Shown piece by piece: positions 14,301 through 22,900 of a stretch of DNA of 64,000 bases. The notes under the pieces are model-generated. The model was not told where the DNA came from and did not search any database. It was given only the letters and a program-made list of their open reading frames with translations. Position 1 is the stretch's first letter. Each line of letters begins with the position of its first letter. Made by a program: the position numbers and the translations under genes. Location of the stretch: the NCBI RefSeq assembly GCF_031877795.1, contig NC_133933.1, positions 21,294,029 through 21,358,028 on the forward strand, written 5' to 3'. The DNA is from Strix aluco (taxonomy: Eukaryota; Chordata; Aves; Strigiformes; Strigidae).

Positions 14301-16172
14301 AACTCAAAGGGAAGGAGACTCTGAAAACACACATCCTTCTTCTGGACTGCTCCGTGAACTAAGAGGGAAAGCAATCCTTTGGCAGGTACTTCCCTTGGCA
14401 CTCCTTGGGTCTGTCAAGCTCTTGTCTACCTCTCTCCTTGGCTTCCACAACCCAAGTAAGTGAACAGGCGAACAGCTTCCCAGGGCTACCCTCCATTTCC
14501 ACCTGCACACAATAAGCAGCCAACTAAACAACTGCCCATTTACACAAAAAGGAGAGTTATCTGCAAAGGGGATCCCACAATGCCCTGGAGTTGTTGCACA
14601 AGAAGTGGGATGAAACCAAAAAATACTTCCCACAAAGTACCAATGAAACATCACAGGCTGAAGGTTGCAAGATGAAGTTAAAAGAAAGCTTTTGGACACC
14701 ATGATATTAAAAGAAAGAGGATCCAGCAGCTGAACTTCCAGAAACTATAGCTGAAAGTCCACATTTCAAAGTTTCATTCAGGAACCAAGCAGTGAAGTCC
14801 CTCAAACACCTTATCCTGAGCCATTTTTAATCTCCAAGGTACAGCAGAGCCACTGTAGAAAGCAACAAGAAATATGAACTCTGTGACCTACAAAGTTTCA
14901 AAGTGAATTCAGTTTTCTTAAAATGATTTTGTGGAAGTATTAAAAAAAAATGTGTTTGTGAACAATTTAGATATAGGTTTTCTTACAGCCGTTCCAAGAA
15001 GAATAGTATTTAAAGATGCATCATTCTGTAATCTAGGAAAAGGTGTCAAATACAGTCAAATGCCTTGTGCCACTCTGATGCTGGGCTACACAAAGTGCTG
15101 GCTTTCTTTCCCAAGACCACTGAAGAACTATGCCATTCAAGACCAACGGTCTCCTCTTCCTTTTAGTGAAGAAACAAGAATGAAGAATTCTGTATTAAGC
15201 AAGACTCCACCATTTAATAAATCATCTCAAGCACCTTGGAGAGGAAAGGCATTCTCCACTATGGGACAGAAGTCTTTACATACTCTGTTAAGCAGTACCA
15301 GAAACAGGAAGCAAAGTCACCTAGGGCAGCTGCAGAAGAATGGAAACAGACATGAGGCAAGCGTGGAGTCGAGTGTCCTCACTTCCAAGACACTGCAACA
15401 CCACTGCAGGCACTACTAGCACTAGTGAACTCCCACACTCACCAGTCAAAGCAAACTCAGAGCCTGTGGGTAAGATACAAGACCAAGGCCTCAACCAATA
15501 GTCACACCCAAAAAGATAACTAAGCCTCATGCCTGACTGGAAAGTGGAGAAGCAAGGGAGAGCACTGCTAGTTTCACTTCCCTGGCGTAGCTGAACCCAT
15601 TATTTGTCGTACTGGATGCTTTTGCAGACAAGGCCACTTTGCTCCTGACGCCGGCTCACCCAGCCAGGGCTCAGCAGTACTGTATTCCCTCAGCACCCGC
15701 AAACTCGCACCCTATGCCTGCCCAAGTTTGCCTTCATCTCATCCTCAATAAGAGCCAACCTTTGGGCCCCGAACACTTTAGGCTGCCGCAAAAACCGGCG
15801 TTTCAGTCCTGACCAGCCCCCCGCTCCGGCTGGAGCTCAGCCGAAGGCAGCCAAGCCGGGCGGGAGAGCTCAGGGCCCCGCCGCCCCACGGCGGCACCGG
15901 GGCAGAGCAGCCGGCTGCCCCGGGCACGGAAGGCTCAGCGAAGGCACCGGCAGCCCCGCGGGCCGAGCGGGGAGGGAAGACCCCCTCCCCTCAGAGAGGC
16001 GCGTAAGGGCCGGCAGCCCCCGCGCAGGGAGCGGCTGGAGGGGGGCGGCACCGGCAGGGGAGCGGCAGCCGCCGCTCGCGGAGCATCGAGCAGGGGCTCT
16101 GGCGCCTGATACCTTGGAGTACTCCTGAGCCAGCTTCTGGTACTTCCCCTGCAGCTCCGCGGCGGCCGCCAT
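2153..16172 (-). CDS. PPP1R21: PPP1R21 (KLRAQ-domain protein, FERRY complex subunit 2), 5' part: coding exons 1-9, partial
   Basis: Nine minus-strand exons (16172-16113, 13041-12973, 12569-12423, 10349-10248, 9576-9412, 9318-9260, 6925-6831, 4513-4461, 2302-2153) join to 900 nt, 300 codons, with every junction in phase and bounded by AG/GT. The product starts MAAAAELQGKYQKLAQEYSK and continues with LRAQ, giving the KLRAQ signature of this family at residues 20-24. Residues 1 to about 200 are heptad-rich and read as coiled coil. Residues about 212-300 (EESLCIINEKVPFNDT, then ALAFVQELVTALLNFHTYTE) match the conserved middle of PPP1R21. The human protein is about 780 residues, so more than half, including the C-terminal TTKRSYEDQ region, lies left of the window. 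Established knowledge: PPP1R21 is a core subunit of FERRY, a Rab5 effector linking mRNAs to early endosomes, and its loss causes a human neurodevelopmental disorder. The name comes from a reported protein phosphatase 1 association. Identity is from recalled family sequence; no alignment was run. Confidence 0.96.
2303..4460 (-). other. PPP1R21: PPP1R21 intron 8
   Basis: Lies between exons 9 and 8. AT-rich, with no open frame longer than about 85 codons and no repeat family recognised. Confidence 0.85.
4461..4513 (-). CDS. PPP1R21: PPP1R21 coding exon 8
   Basis: 53 nt, phase 1 to 0, residues 233-250, encoding RSNRYNALNVPLHNRRYQ with the first codon split. Acceptor TCCTGTAG, donor GTAAGC. The YNALNVPLHNRR core matches mammalian PPP1R21; the first four residues differ from the recalled KYSQ but the length is kept, supporting this acceptor. 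Confidence 0.92.
4514..6830 (-). other. PPP1R21: PPP1R21 intron 7
   Basis: Lies between exons 8 and 7. Contains short A/T runs (around 5636-5645 and 6227-6238) and a 108-codon minus-strand open frame at 6123-6449 that is low-complexity-like and not flanked by usable splice sites. No gene recognised. Confidence 0.85.
6831..6925 (-). CDS. PPP1R21: PPP1R21 coding exon 7
   Basis: 95 nt, phase 2 to 1, residues 202-232. It encodes QQQLKNLQAALGSRLEESLC and IINEKVPFNDT, with acceptor TTATTTAG and donor GTACGT. The front half (QQQLKNLQAAL) differs from the recalled mammalian QLQLKTLHEDL, while the second half is nearly invariant, so the coiled coil is under looser constraint than the following segment. 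Confidence 0.94.
6926..9259 (-). other. PPP1R21: PPP1R21 intron 6
   Basis: Lies between exons 7 and 6. The only distinct structure is a G-rich run at 7729-7748. The rest is unremarkable AT-rich intron. Confidence 0.85.
7729..7748 (+). repeat. Poly-G run, possible G-quadruplex
   Basis: Nearly uninterrupted G tract broken once by C, in PPP1R21 intron 6. The transcribed minus strand carries C in the RNA; the template strand is G-rich. Confidence 0.9.
9260..9318 (-). CDS. PPP1R21: PPP1R21 coding exon 6
   Basis: 59 nt, phase 0 to 2, residues 182-200 plus two bases of Cys201. It encodes IKSQTLEREAKDCRLRTEE. It lies between CATAAAG and TG followed by GTAAGTG. The split TG/C codon restores the conserved cysteine when joined to exon 7, which confirms both splice sites. 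Confidence 0.95.
9412..9576 (-). CDS. PPP1R21: PPP1R21 coding exon 5
   Basis: 165 nt, phase 0 to 0, residues 127-181. It begins FFEADEQHKRLEAELRTRLE and ends VEKLQNDKAKLE, a continuous coiled coil matching the mammalian protein with conservative changes. The acceptor is TTCTTTTAG and the donor GTAAGG. Only 93 nt separate it from exon 6. Confidence 0.96.
9577..10247 (-). other. PPP1R21: PPP1R21 intron 4
   Basis: Between exons 5 and 4. Plain intronic sequence with a T-rich acceptor tract; nothing else seen. Confidence 0.85.
10248..10349 (-). CDS. PPP1R21: PPP1R21 coding exon 4
   Basis: 102 nt, phase 0 to 0, residues 93-126. It runs from KSAESSSQLSQEQKSVF to NERLHIL, between TCTTTTAG and a GTGAGT donor. 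The serine-rich start is a small linker between coiled-coil stretches. The open frame continues past the donor into intron, but the family sequence resumes in the next exon. Confidence 0.95.
10350..12422 (-). other. PPP1R21: PPP1R21 intron 3
   Basis: Between exons 4 and 3. Overlapping short open frames at 11478-11774 on both strands are not supported by any family resemblance. No repeats recognised. Confidence 0.85.
12423..12569 (-). CDS. PPP1R21: PPP1R21 coding exon 3
   Basis: 147 nt, phase 0 to 0, residues 44-92. It contains EQLKMKDQSLRKLQQEMDSL and LAKRVELLQDELALSE, essentially identical to recalled mammalian PPP1R21, ending in basic GKKNK. The acceptor is CATTCAG and the donor is AAG followed by GTATGTG. 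This is the most conserved part of the KLRAQ coiled-coil domain in the window. Confidence 0.97.
12570..12972 (-). other. PPP1R21: PPP1R21 intron 2
   Basis: About 400 nt between exons 3 and 2 with standard splice sites; nothing else seen. Confidence 0.88.
12973..13041 (-). CDS. PPP1R21: PPP1R21 coding exon 2
   Basis: 69 nt, phase 0 to 0, residues 21-43. It begins LRAQNQVLKKGVVDEQ, completing the KLRAQ motif, and lies between CTTTCAG and GTAATC. It is too short to stand out as an open frame and was found by reading the strand between exons 1 and 3. It continues the N-terminal coiled coil. Confidence 0.95.
13042..16112 (-). other. PPP1R21: PPP1R21 intron 1
   Basis: About 3.1 kb from the exon 1 donor to the exon 2 acceptor. 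The right-hand 450 bases belong to the CpG island. The 13.7-15.5 kb part is less AT-rich than the other introns and holds a 162-codon plus-strand open frame (14931-15419) and a 132-codon minus-strand one (14304-14702). Neither resembles a family I know. Confidence 0.8.
16113..16172 (-). CDS. PPP1R21: PPP1R21 coding exon 1
   Basis: Encodes residues 1-20, ending in the K of the KLRAQ motif. The start ATG (16172-16170) has G at -3 and G at +4, a strong initiation context, and sits inside a YY1-like AGATGGCGGC string. The donor is AAG followed by GTATCAG. It differs from the recalled mammalian start MASAELQ mainly by an extra alanine. Read-through past the donor would give an unrelated proline/alanine-rich CpG-island frame, which is not coding. 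Confidence 0.95.
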
Positions 16173-16226
16173 CTCCCCGCCACCGGCTCGGCGCTAACCG
16201 CGCCGCACGCCCGCTAAGGGAAGACG

Positions 16227-16237
16227 CACTTCCGGGT
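16227..16237 (-). promoter_or_regulatory. ETS/GABPA-type site
   Basis: CACTTCCGGGT on plus, ACCCGGAAGTG on minus, about 55 bp upstream of the PPP1R21 ATG. This is the ETS core common in CpG-island promoters of housekeeping genes. Confidence 0.65.
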
Positions 16238-16256
16238 TCAGGCGGTGGGAACGCGA

Positions 16257-16264
16257 TGACGTCA
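16257..16264. promoter_or_regulatory. Consensus cAMP response element (CRE)
   Basis: Perfect palindromic TGACGTCA about 85 bp upstream of the PPP1R21 ATG. CREB/ATF family binding is expected from the consensus; occupancy is inferred only. Confidence 0.7.
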
Positions 16265-16312
16265 CCACCCCGCCCCCTGCCGGGGGAGGGGGCGGAGCTT
16301 AAGTCGCCGGCG

Positions 16313-16345
16313 CCACCATCTTGACGCAACTTCCAAGATGGCGGC
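16313..16345. promoter_or_regulatory. Pair of oppositely oriented YY1 motifs
   Basis: CCACCATCTT at 16313-16322 (sense on minus) and AAGATGGCGGC at 16335-16345 (sense on plus). YY1 motifs usually lie just downstream of a transcription start in the sense direction, so the pair is what a divergent promoter would show. Confidence 0.6.
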
Positions 16346-16391
16346 ACGGAGGAGGGCGGGGCCGCAACGGAGGGGGGCGGGCCGGCCGGAC

Positions 16392-16399
16392 CACGTGAC
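16392..16399 (-). promoter_or_regulatory. E-box, CLEAR-like
   Basis: CACGTGAC, which reads GTCACGTG on minus, the core of the CLEAR element bound by TFEB/MITF factors; it also fits USF. Given the endolysosomal role of PPP1R21, TFEB control is a plausible inference. Confidence 0.5.
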
Positions 16400-16426
16400 A
16401 CCAGCGAGGCGATCATGGCCGCCTCT

Positions 16427-16440
16427 GTTGTCATAGTAAC
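16427..16440. promoter_or_regulatory. RFX X-box-like palindrome
   Basis: GTTGTCATAGTAAC differs at two positions from the perfect 14-base RFX palindrome GTTGCCATGGCAAC. Distance from the PPP1R21 start codon is about 260 bp. Confidence 0.55.
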
Positions 16441-16900
16441 AGGCGCCAGGCCCTGCGCGGCCTTGAGGCTACGGGGCCTCACCCCGCCCAAAGTACATCG
16501 GCCGCGCGCGGGAGCATCGTCTGCCCGGGGAGGGGAGGGGGGATATCGTGTCGGCGTCATGTCGCGGGTCGCGACGCGGGCAGCGGCGGGTGGTGCCCCG
16601 GCCCCGGCGCCGTCGCCTGCCGGGGCCGAGTGCCAGGGCCGGTCCCGCGGCTCCCCGCCGAGGCAGGGCTGTCGCTAGGGGGAGCCGCGGGCCCGGGCCT
16701 GCGGCAGCGGGGCGCGCAGCGGCGGCGGGGGGCGGCCAGCCCGGGCCGCAGAGGCAGAGGCAGCGGTGGCTACCGGAGGGCCTGCTCCTCAGGCGGCTCC
16801 CGGCCGAGCCTGCGCCTGGGCTGTGGTGCCGGGGTGAGGGCCAGGCGTGGGGGCTGTTACCTGCCTGCGAGGGAAGGCGGCTTGCGGCGCTGAGCGTCGT

Positions 16901-19900
16901 GCGCTCCTCCTTCAGAGTGCACTACAGCTGTTGTCTAACACACGCGACACCCACAGAAACTGAGGCAAATACATTTTTTGCAGATCCATAGGTGAAGAAA
17001 GGAGTCAAAAGGCAGTTAAGTAATTTCTAATGGTTTGCAACAAGTGAGTGGCAGGGATGGGATTAGTCGATGCCAGCACTTGGGTCTTCCTACTCTGTTC
17101 AACCCTAAGTGCCGTTCTAGCCTAATGAAGTGGGACATGGATAAATGGTGTATCACTGTAGTGCGTCTGTTTGCTCTCAAGCTACAGAAACTCGAATTCC
17201 AGAGTATCCGGTCATTTTGACTGTCTGCACCCTGTGGTTCCCCGGGGGGGGCCCTTCTCTGCTGCCTCCAGCCTGTAGATCCCTTTGTTTCAGAGCCCTC
17301 TTTCAGCTTCTCCACCATTCAGGCATCCTCCTTTAGAGATTGCTTAGACTGTGCTAATTATCTCCTATTTTCTTCTTCTTTCTCCTCAGATTTGCCAGAC
17401 ATTTAAATATGTATATACCATCAGCACTCTTTAAGCAGAATCTGAAGACATCATAATAGGTGTATTTGGTCCTGCCAGATATCCAGCCAATGCAGGATTT
17501 TGTTTCTGAAAATGACTGGGAACAGATGTGTAAGGAAAAGGATAATAAGGCAAAAATGTGATGATACTTCACCAGTATATGCTGAGCATCTAGTGATTTG
17601 CAGGTTAAGGGCTTCCTGGGCTAGGATAGAGATGTAACAGCAAATTATGATTTTTGTTCAGTTTCCATGGTATCATTTTTTTCCACTTGATTTCAGCATG
17701 GTGTCTTCGTAGCCTTTCCTCAGTAGTGGGTTGTGCTAGAGATCCTAAATTATAATTTTCTTACCTCCTTTTTTCTTTGTTTCCCTTAAGTAGGAGTAGA
17801 TAGTAGGTGCCTGTAATGGAAGCTAATCCTTTTCCTTAGTCTTGAGGTTTTGATGGTGTGTGCTATTCTTTTGCTTATCACAGTAGTGGAGTTGGCAAGC
17901 ACTAAATATGATATGGTGGCCAGATTAGTAAATATGTTTGTATCTCCACAGGAAGTCTTAATATTGGAGGACATGTCGCTGATCCATATTGCCAAGAACA
18001 GAGACTGCACATTTTTAGTAAGTCTAAAAGGGGAAAAAAGCAAAACACATATTGTCACTATTCATCCAAATGATCTTGCTGCTCTTCTGCATGACCAGAA
18101 GAGCTTAAATAGCAATACTGGAATAAGAAATAAAGAAGCTCTAGTTTTTAACATTAGAGCCATGATAGAGTACTCCTTCCACTCCATTTTGTATTCCCTA
18201 CAGAAGTTCTTAATGAAGTAAATGGAGTTTGCAATTCGTGTTCAGCACACCAGGATTAACAGCAGCACACCTTGTATGATATGTCCTCACATGTCAGTGC
18301 AGTAAATTTTATACTGGAAAATTATTAAAAACCTTTGCAATTGATTCTAAGCCTGTATTTTCAGGTTTGCATTTCCTAGGATATATCTTTCATGGAATGT
18401 TAGACTGAAATCCTTTGAACTTACTTTGCAAAATACAGTACTCCCAGTTTGTGCTGTGTTCAAAGATGCTTTTGTGATAAAATTTTCTACTTGTATTTGG
18501 TGCAGTGAATGCTGGCAGAGAGGTTTCACAGCTGAAAGCTGGGAAAGGGAGCTGAGGGAATTACAGTGCCTAGTTGTAGCAGAATGAATTGCGTTCCCAC
18601 TGACAACAACGGTGTTTCTGACTGGGCAGCTAGCATTCAGGGTGGAGGAACACAGAATTTATTCGCCTGCATCCATTCAGAATGGCAAGATCCAAATGTG
18701 CATTATATAGGGCATTTATCATAGGAGGTACTGTCAGTTTCTTAAAACACGAGCGGACGGAGTGAATCAGAAGATGGGTGCTTTTACTGCTTTAAGGCTG
18801 AGCGCTGACTGCAGGATTTTTGGGCTCATCAGAACAGCTCTACTTCAGTGTATCTTAAGCATCAGGCCAGCCTCTTGTATTTAAAAGTGGTCCTGTTTCT
18901 TACCCAGTTTCTCATGGATCCTGGAGTCCTTATAATTTTAGGAACATATAATGTTGTAATTTATCACAGTTCCATGGTGGTACTTGATGAACAGCTTGAG
19001 TCAAAGTTCCCCAAACATACAGGTAACAAAAGTTATGTGGCTTGTTTGTTGTGTTTGGGGGTTTTTTTAACTTTCTCATAGGAAATTCTCAGATTCATCC
19101 TTTTGATTTGTAATTGCAGCTGCAGTACTACTTCCCCTACAGTGAAAAAATGCCTGTATTGTGCTGTTTCATCGCAAGCACTTTCTTAATACTCATCTCT
19201 CCCTCAAGAGCAAGGTTGTCCAACCACTGCGCCGGAGAGGTGCACAATGCGCGTTGCTTCAGCGTGGTGTCGTAATGCTTCCTTGTTGGTGACTCAGTAT
19301 GTAATTGCAAAGGACTGAACCTGTCATCAGAAGTTCAGAGCGAGAAAGGTCAAGTGAGTGGAATGCCAAGCAGTGTGGGGTTGTTGCCACAGGACCCCCA
19401 AAATACTACCTTCTGCAAATCCACCCACACGAATATAAGTACATGTTACGGCAGCAGAACTTAATGCAAGCTAAAACATGACGTGTTGAGCAAAAAAATC
19501 CCTTACAAGGGTCATAGCATTTTTGCTTGTCTTGTTGGCTTTCATGGGGCAGAATGAAGAGCAAAAGATATGCAGTGGAACAGAGGCTGTCCTTATGTCT
19601 GTGCTCAGCAGCTAGTATAATGGGTGTTGAATTTTACATGCTGTCTCAAGACAAATAATTTATTTAAGAATTACGGTGATTGTTTCAGTATGTTCTATTT
19701 TCAAGCTCGTTTATCCTCCCTTCCTGGCTCAAACAGTGCCTTCCCCTCTGCCTGATTAGTCAGAACTTGTACTCACATACCCTGTGAATAGGTGCAGGTA
19801 GAGAAATAAACAAAGAATATATTTTGAATCATCCAGGATGTTTTCTGTGCTTTGGGAAAATAAACTTCATTGTCATCACTTACATGCTTACAAGTATTCA

Positions 19901-22900
19901 CAACAAAAGGGTTTCTAAGATCCGGAAAAAATTAAAAAATAATTGGAAGGGAGCCATCTTCAGTCATCAGACTATCACAAGCCACATCCTCGGAAGCTGC
20001 AAACACCCTAAACTGGTGTTTTGTTTCTGTTATCTTAGCAACGGCAAGTATGAACAGCAGGATATGTGCTCACAATATGCGCTCGTTATTTCTCATGGTG
20101 ACTCTGTAACAAACCGTTTGTTACATATAACCTTTCACCTCTTTCAAAAAGTCTGACAAGAAAAGCCACGCACTCAAAAAAAAGTATATGCATGTACAGA
20201 TATGCACTTCACAGAACATTTTCTTTTAATTTGTAGTCTTCATTATCATAATTTCAGTGTTTCTGTAGCATTTAAAAATAGAAATGAAAACAAGTCTCTC
20301 TGTCTCTCTCGTCCCTTCCCAGCCCATAGGATAAATAGCTTGAGTCATCTATAGGGTGTGTGCATGGCCAGGGGAGTGGTGCCTTTGTGTAAAAAGAAAT
20401 TGCTGAGAACAAGAAGATGGAAAAACTGAGCCTGTGATAATCCAGAGTTGACTTTGCAGCTCATGTTCCACTTGGGTACAACACATACCAGCCCCTAGTG
20501 CAACAACAGCAACTTCTGTATCTTCACAGCAAATCCTTACTGATACTTGCTCCATAAAACAGCAGAACTTAGTAACAGCTGAAAAAGTGTATGTTTCTAC
20601 CATTTTTTTTGAATGCAGAATTTTCCCCCTTCCAGGAAAATGAAGCCTCTTCCCTGGCTCTGCCATCTGCTTGTTGAAGGTCTACACATCTTCTGCAGCC
20701 TCGCTTCTTGCTTTCCTTCTCTGCACGCTTGCAGGGACCATAACTGAGAAACATTGGCCCAGCAAAGACTGCCTGCACTCAGATTCTACAGTCTTGCCTG
20801 TTTGCTGGAGAAAGGAAAATAAAACCAATGTACATTAAATCCTGAGAGACAAATTGTCCGATTTCAGAGAGAAAGATAAAAGACTGGATTGAGAAGGAGC
20901 ATTATGAAGATTGTACAGTGAGAAGTGGATGCTCTTTCACGTACACCAGTTGTGGACACAGACCTGCATGCCTTTGAAAGAAGGCCTGACTCTCCCACAC
21001 AAGTAACATCAACAAAGCAGGACCTGTTACCTGCAGCAAAGATGGCATGGGTTTGTCTTAATTTTCTCAAATCTCCAGAGACAGACACTTGAGCAGAGAA
21101 AGGAGAGAGAGCTGGCAGATTTACCAGTAGTTTCAGAAACATTTTAATCAGAATTGTTCTTGTTAATGAAGATAGTATTTTTATTTTTAAAAAGATTGTG
21201 GCAGCTCCAAAAATAATTTGGACTTTTTGAATGAGCTAAAGCCAGGTCTTTGGTGCATAAAGACTGTCATGGAAAAAGAAGAGGGGTGGAGGGGACGTGG
21301 AGCAGGGTTCCTCACCGACAGCACAGGGAGAAGGCACGGCACACCATGCGGAAGGAGAAGGCGATTAACAGTTACTTGTACATTGCAAGCCTGGCGATGG
21401 GAAATGTGAACTTGAAGCAGTGGAAATGGGGACACCCCAGGAGGATCGAAAGGCAGCAGGGGAGTTTTATGATCAAATTGACTGCTGGAAAAAGTGCCTT
21501 GGCAGAGATAGGTTTGTCTTTGCAGATTAGTATGAACTGGAAAGGAGAAACAGCATGAGGAGCAACGCAGTGTCAGTTTTAAATCCTAACAATAGGAGGA
21601 GGATGAATCCTAGGGGGGATTATAAGGCTGAGAGGAACTATATTAGCATTTTTAAAAATATGAATCGTCTAATTTCTTTTTCTTTGTGTTTTACTACATT
21701 TTATGGGGATTTTTGTGCAGTTCTCAGTGTATTTTTTTTTTTGTGGTTATGACACTGACTAGTAAAAGCAGCATTATTTCAGCTGAGTGAAATATCACAT
21801 ACCTTTAAGAAGCTAGCAGTGAACTTGAGTGCACTTACAGGGATGTGCGTAGTAATTAATCAAGGAATGACACAGTTGGTCAGAAATATTTTTTTTTGGT
21901 AAAGTATGGGAGTAGGCTTCCAGGCCTCTATACTTTAGAAAAAAAAAAAAAAATGTAGAAAACTATGTACAAAAAACCCAAACAATTGACACACGAACTG
22001 TAGAACTTCAGCGTGATCTGTAAATATTCTATGTCATGATTTAAGAGTTAAAGATTTCCAGTATTAAAAAACCTCTAAATTTCAAAGTAACAGCAGTTTT
22101 TTGGAATGGTTTTAGATAAGAAGACAAGCTTCTTAACCTAGATGAAATTCAGCTAGAAGTAAGAGAACACAATATTACTAAAAATTGAAGCTTAATTGTT
22201 ATTGCCAGCTCCCCATCCATAAGCATTCATTCATTTGAAAACCAGCATTCCTTAGAAAGAAAGTAGGTGCCAGCCACCTGGGCAAGCCATCAAAGAAAGG
22301 AAGATTCACAGAATGACAGTGCACTATTTTCCACCTCTAATTGCATCCCATATTTCTGTGTATAGATCAGCACTAGAATGAAATTTGGCATCGAGATCTA
22401 CCCAGGGTGCTTACGCTTCTCCTTGTTATGAGCTACTATAGTGATAAATAAAACAGCAACACTACCAGGGCCAGGGTATTTGTGAAGTTGAACACCAACA
22501 AGTAGGGATTAACAACCACATCGGAAATAATGAACCTTGACAGATCTAGGGTTAAATACTTTAAAATTAGATCTTGCTGAAAGCTGAATCTTGTCGCTTA
22601 GCAACGGCTGCATGGGATGCTGCTGTCACTCAGTGGATGCTTCTCTGGGGAGTTATCATTATGCTCACAGAAAATGGGTTATGATTGGGTCAAGGTGACA
22701 TCATGCAGCACGGCAGCATCATTTTTTTAAGGTAGCATACAACACCATCGCGCTCGAGTTAATACCCAGATTTGTGTAGCCACTTGGAGATTTAAGGAAA
22801 CATCTTTTCTTTTGAAATGGCTCAGGTCTGCCTACACCTTACCTGCCCCGCAGAAGGGCTCGCAGAGTCTGCACGAAACAGCAGGTCATTTCAGCTGGCA

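Larger units (their letters stand above)
15640..16900. promoter_or_regulatory. PPP1R21: CpG island and promoter of PPP1R21, probably bidirectional
   Basis: A sharp rise in GC and CpG density flanks the PPP1R21 start codon. Between the ATG and about 16.44 kb the sequence holds several core-promoter-type motifs: an ETS/GABP site (16227-16237), a full CRE (16257-16264), GC boxes, opposed YY1 motifs (16313-16322 and 16335-16345), an E-box (16392-16399) and an X-box-like palindrome (16427-16440). No TATA box is evident. The transcription start is probably between 16173 and about 16330. A motif cluster extending well upstream with sense-strand YY1 on both sides suggests divergent transcription. Exact boundaries are by eye. 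Confidence 0.85.

Noticed and set aside
14931..15419. 162-codon plus-strand frame in PPP1R21 intron 1
   Set aside because: No recognisable domain, no start context or splice evidence, and antisense to the host gene; a chance frame or unrecognised old repeat is likelier.
15991..16991. Long overlapping frames on both strands around the PPP1R21 promoter
   Set aside because: Arg/Ala/Pro/Gly-rich translations typical of CpG islands; only the 20-codon PPP1R21 exon 1 has family support.
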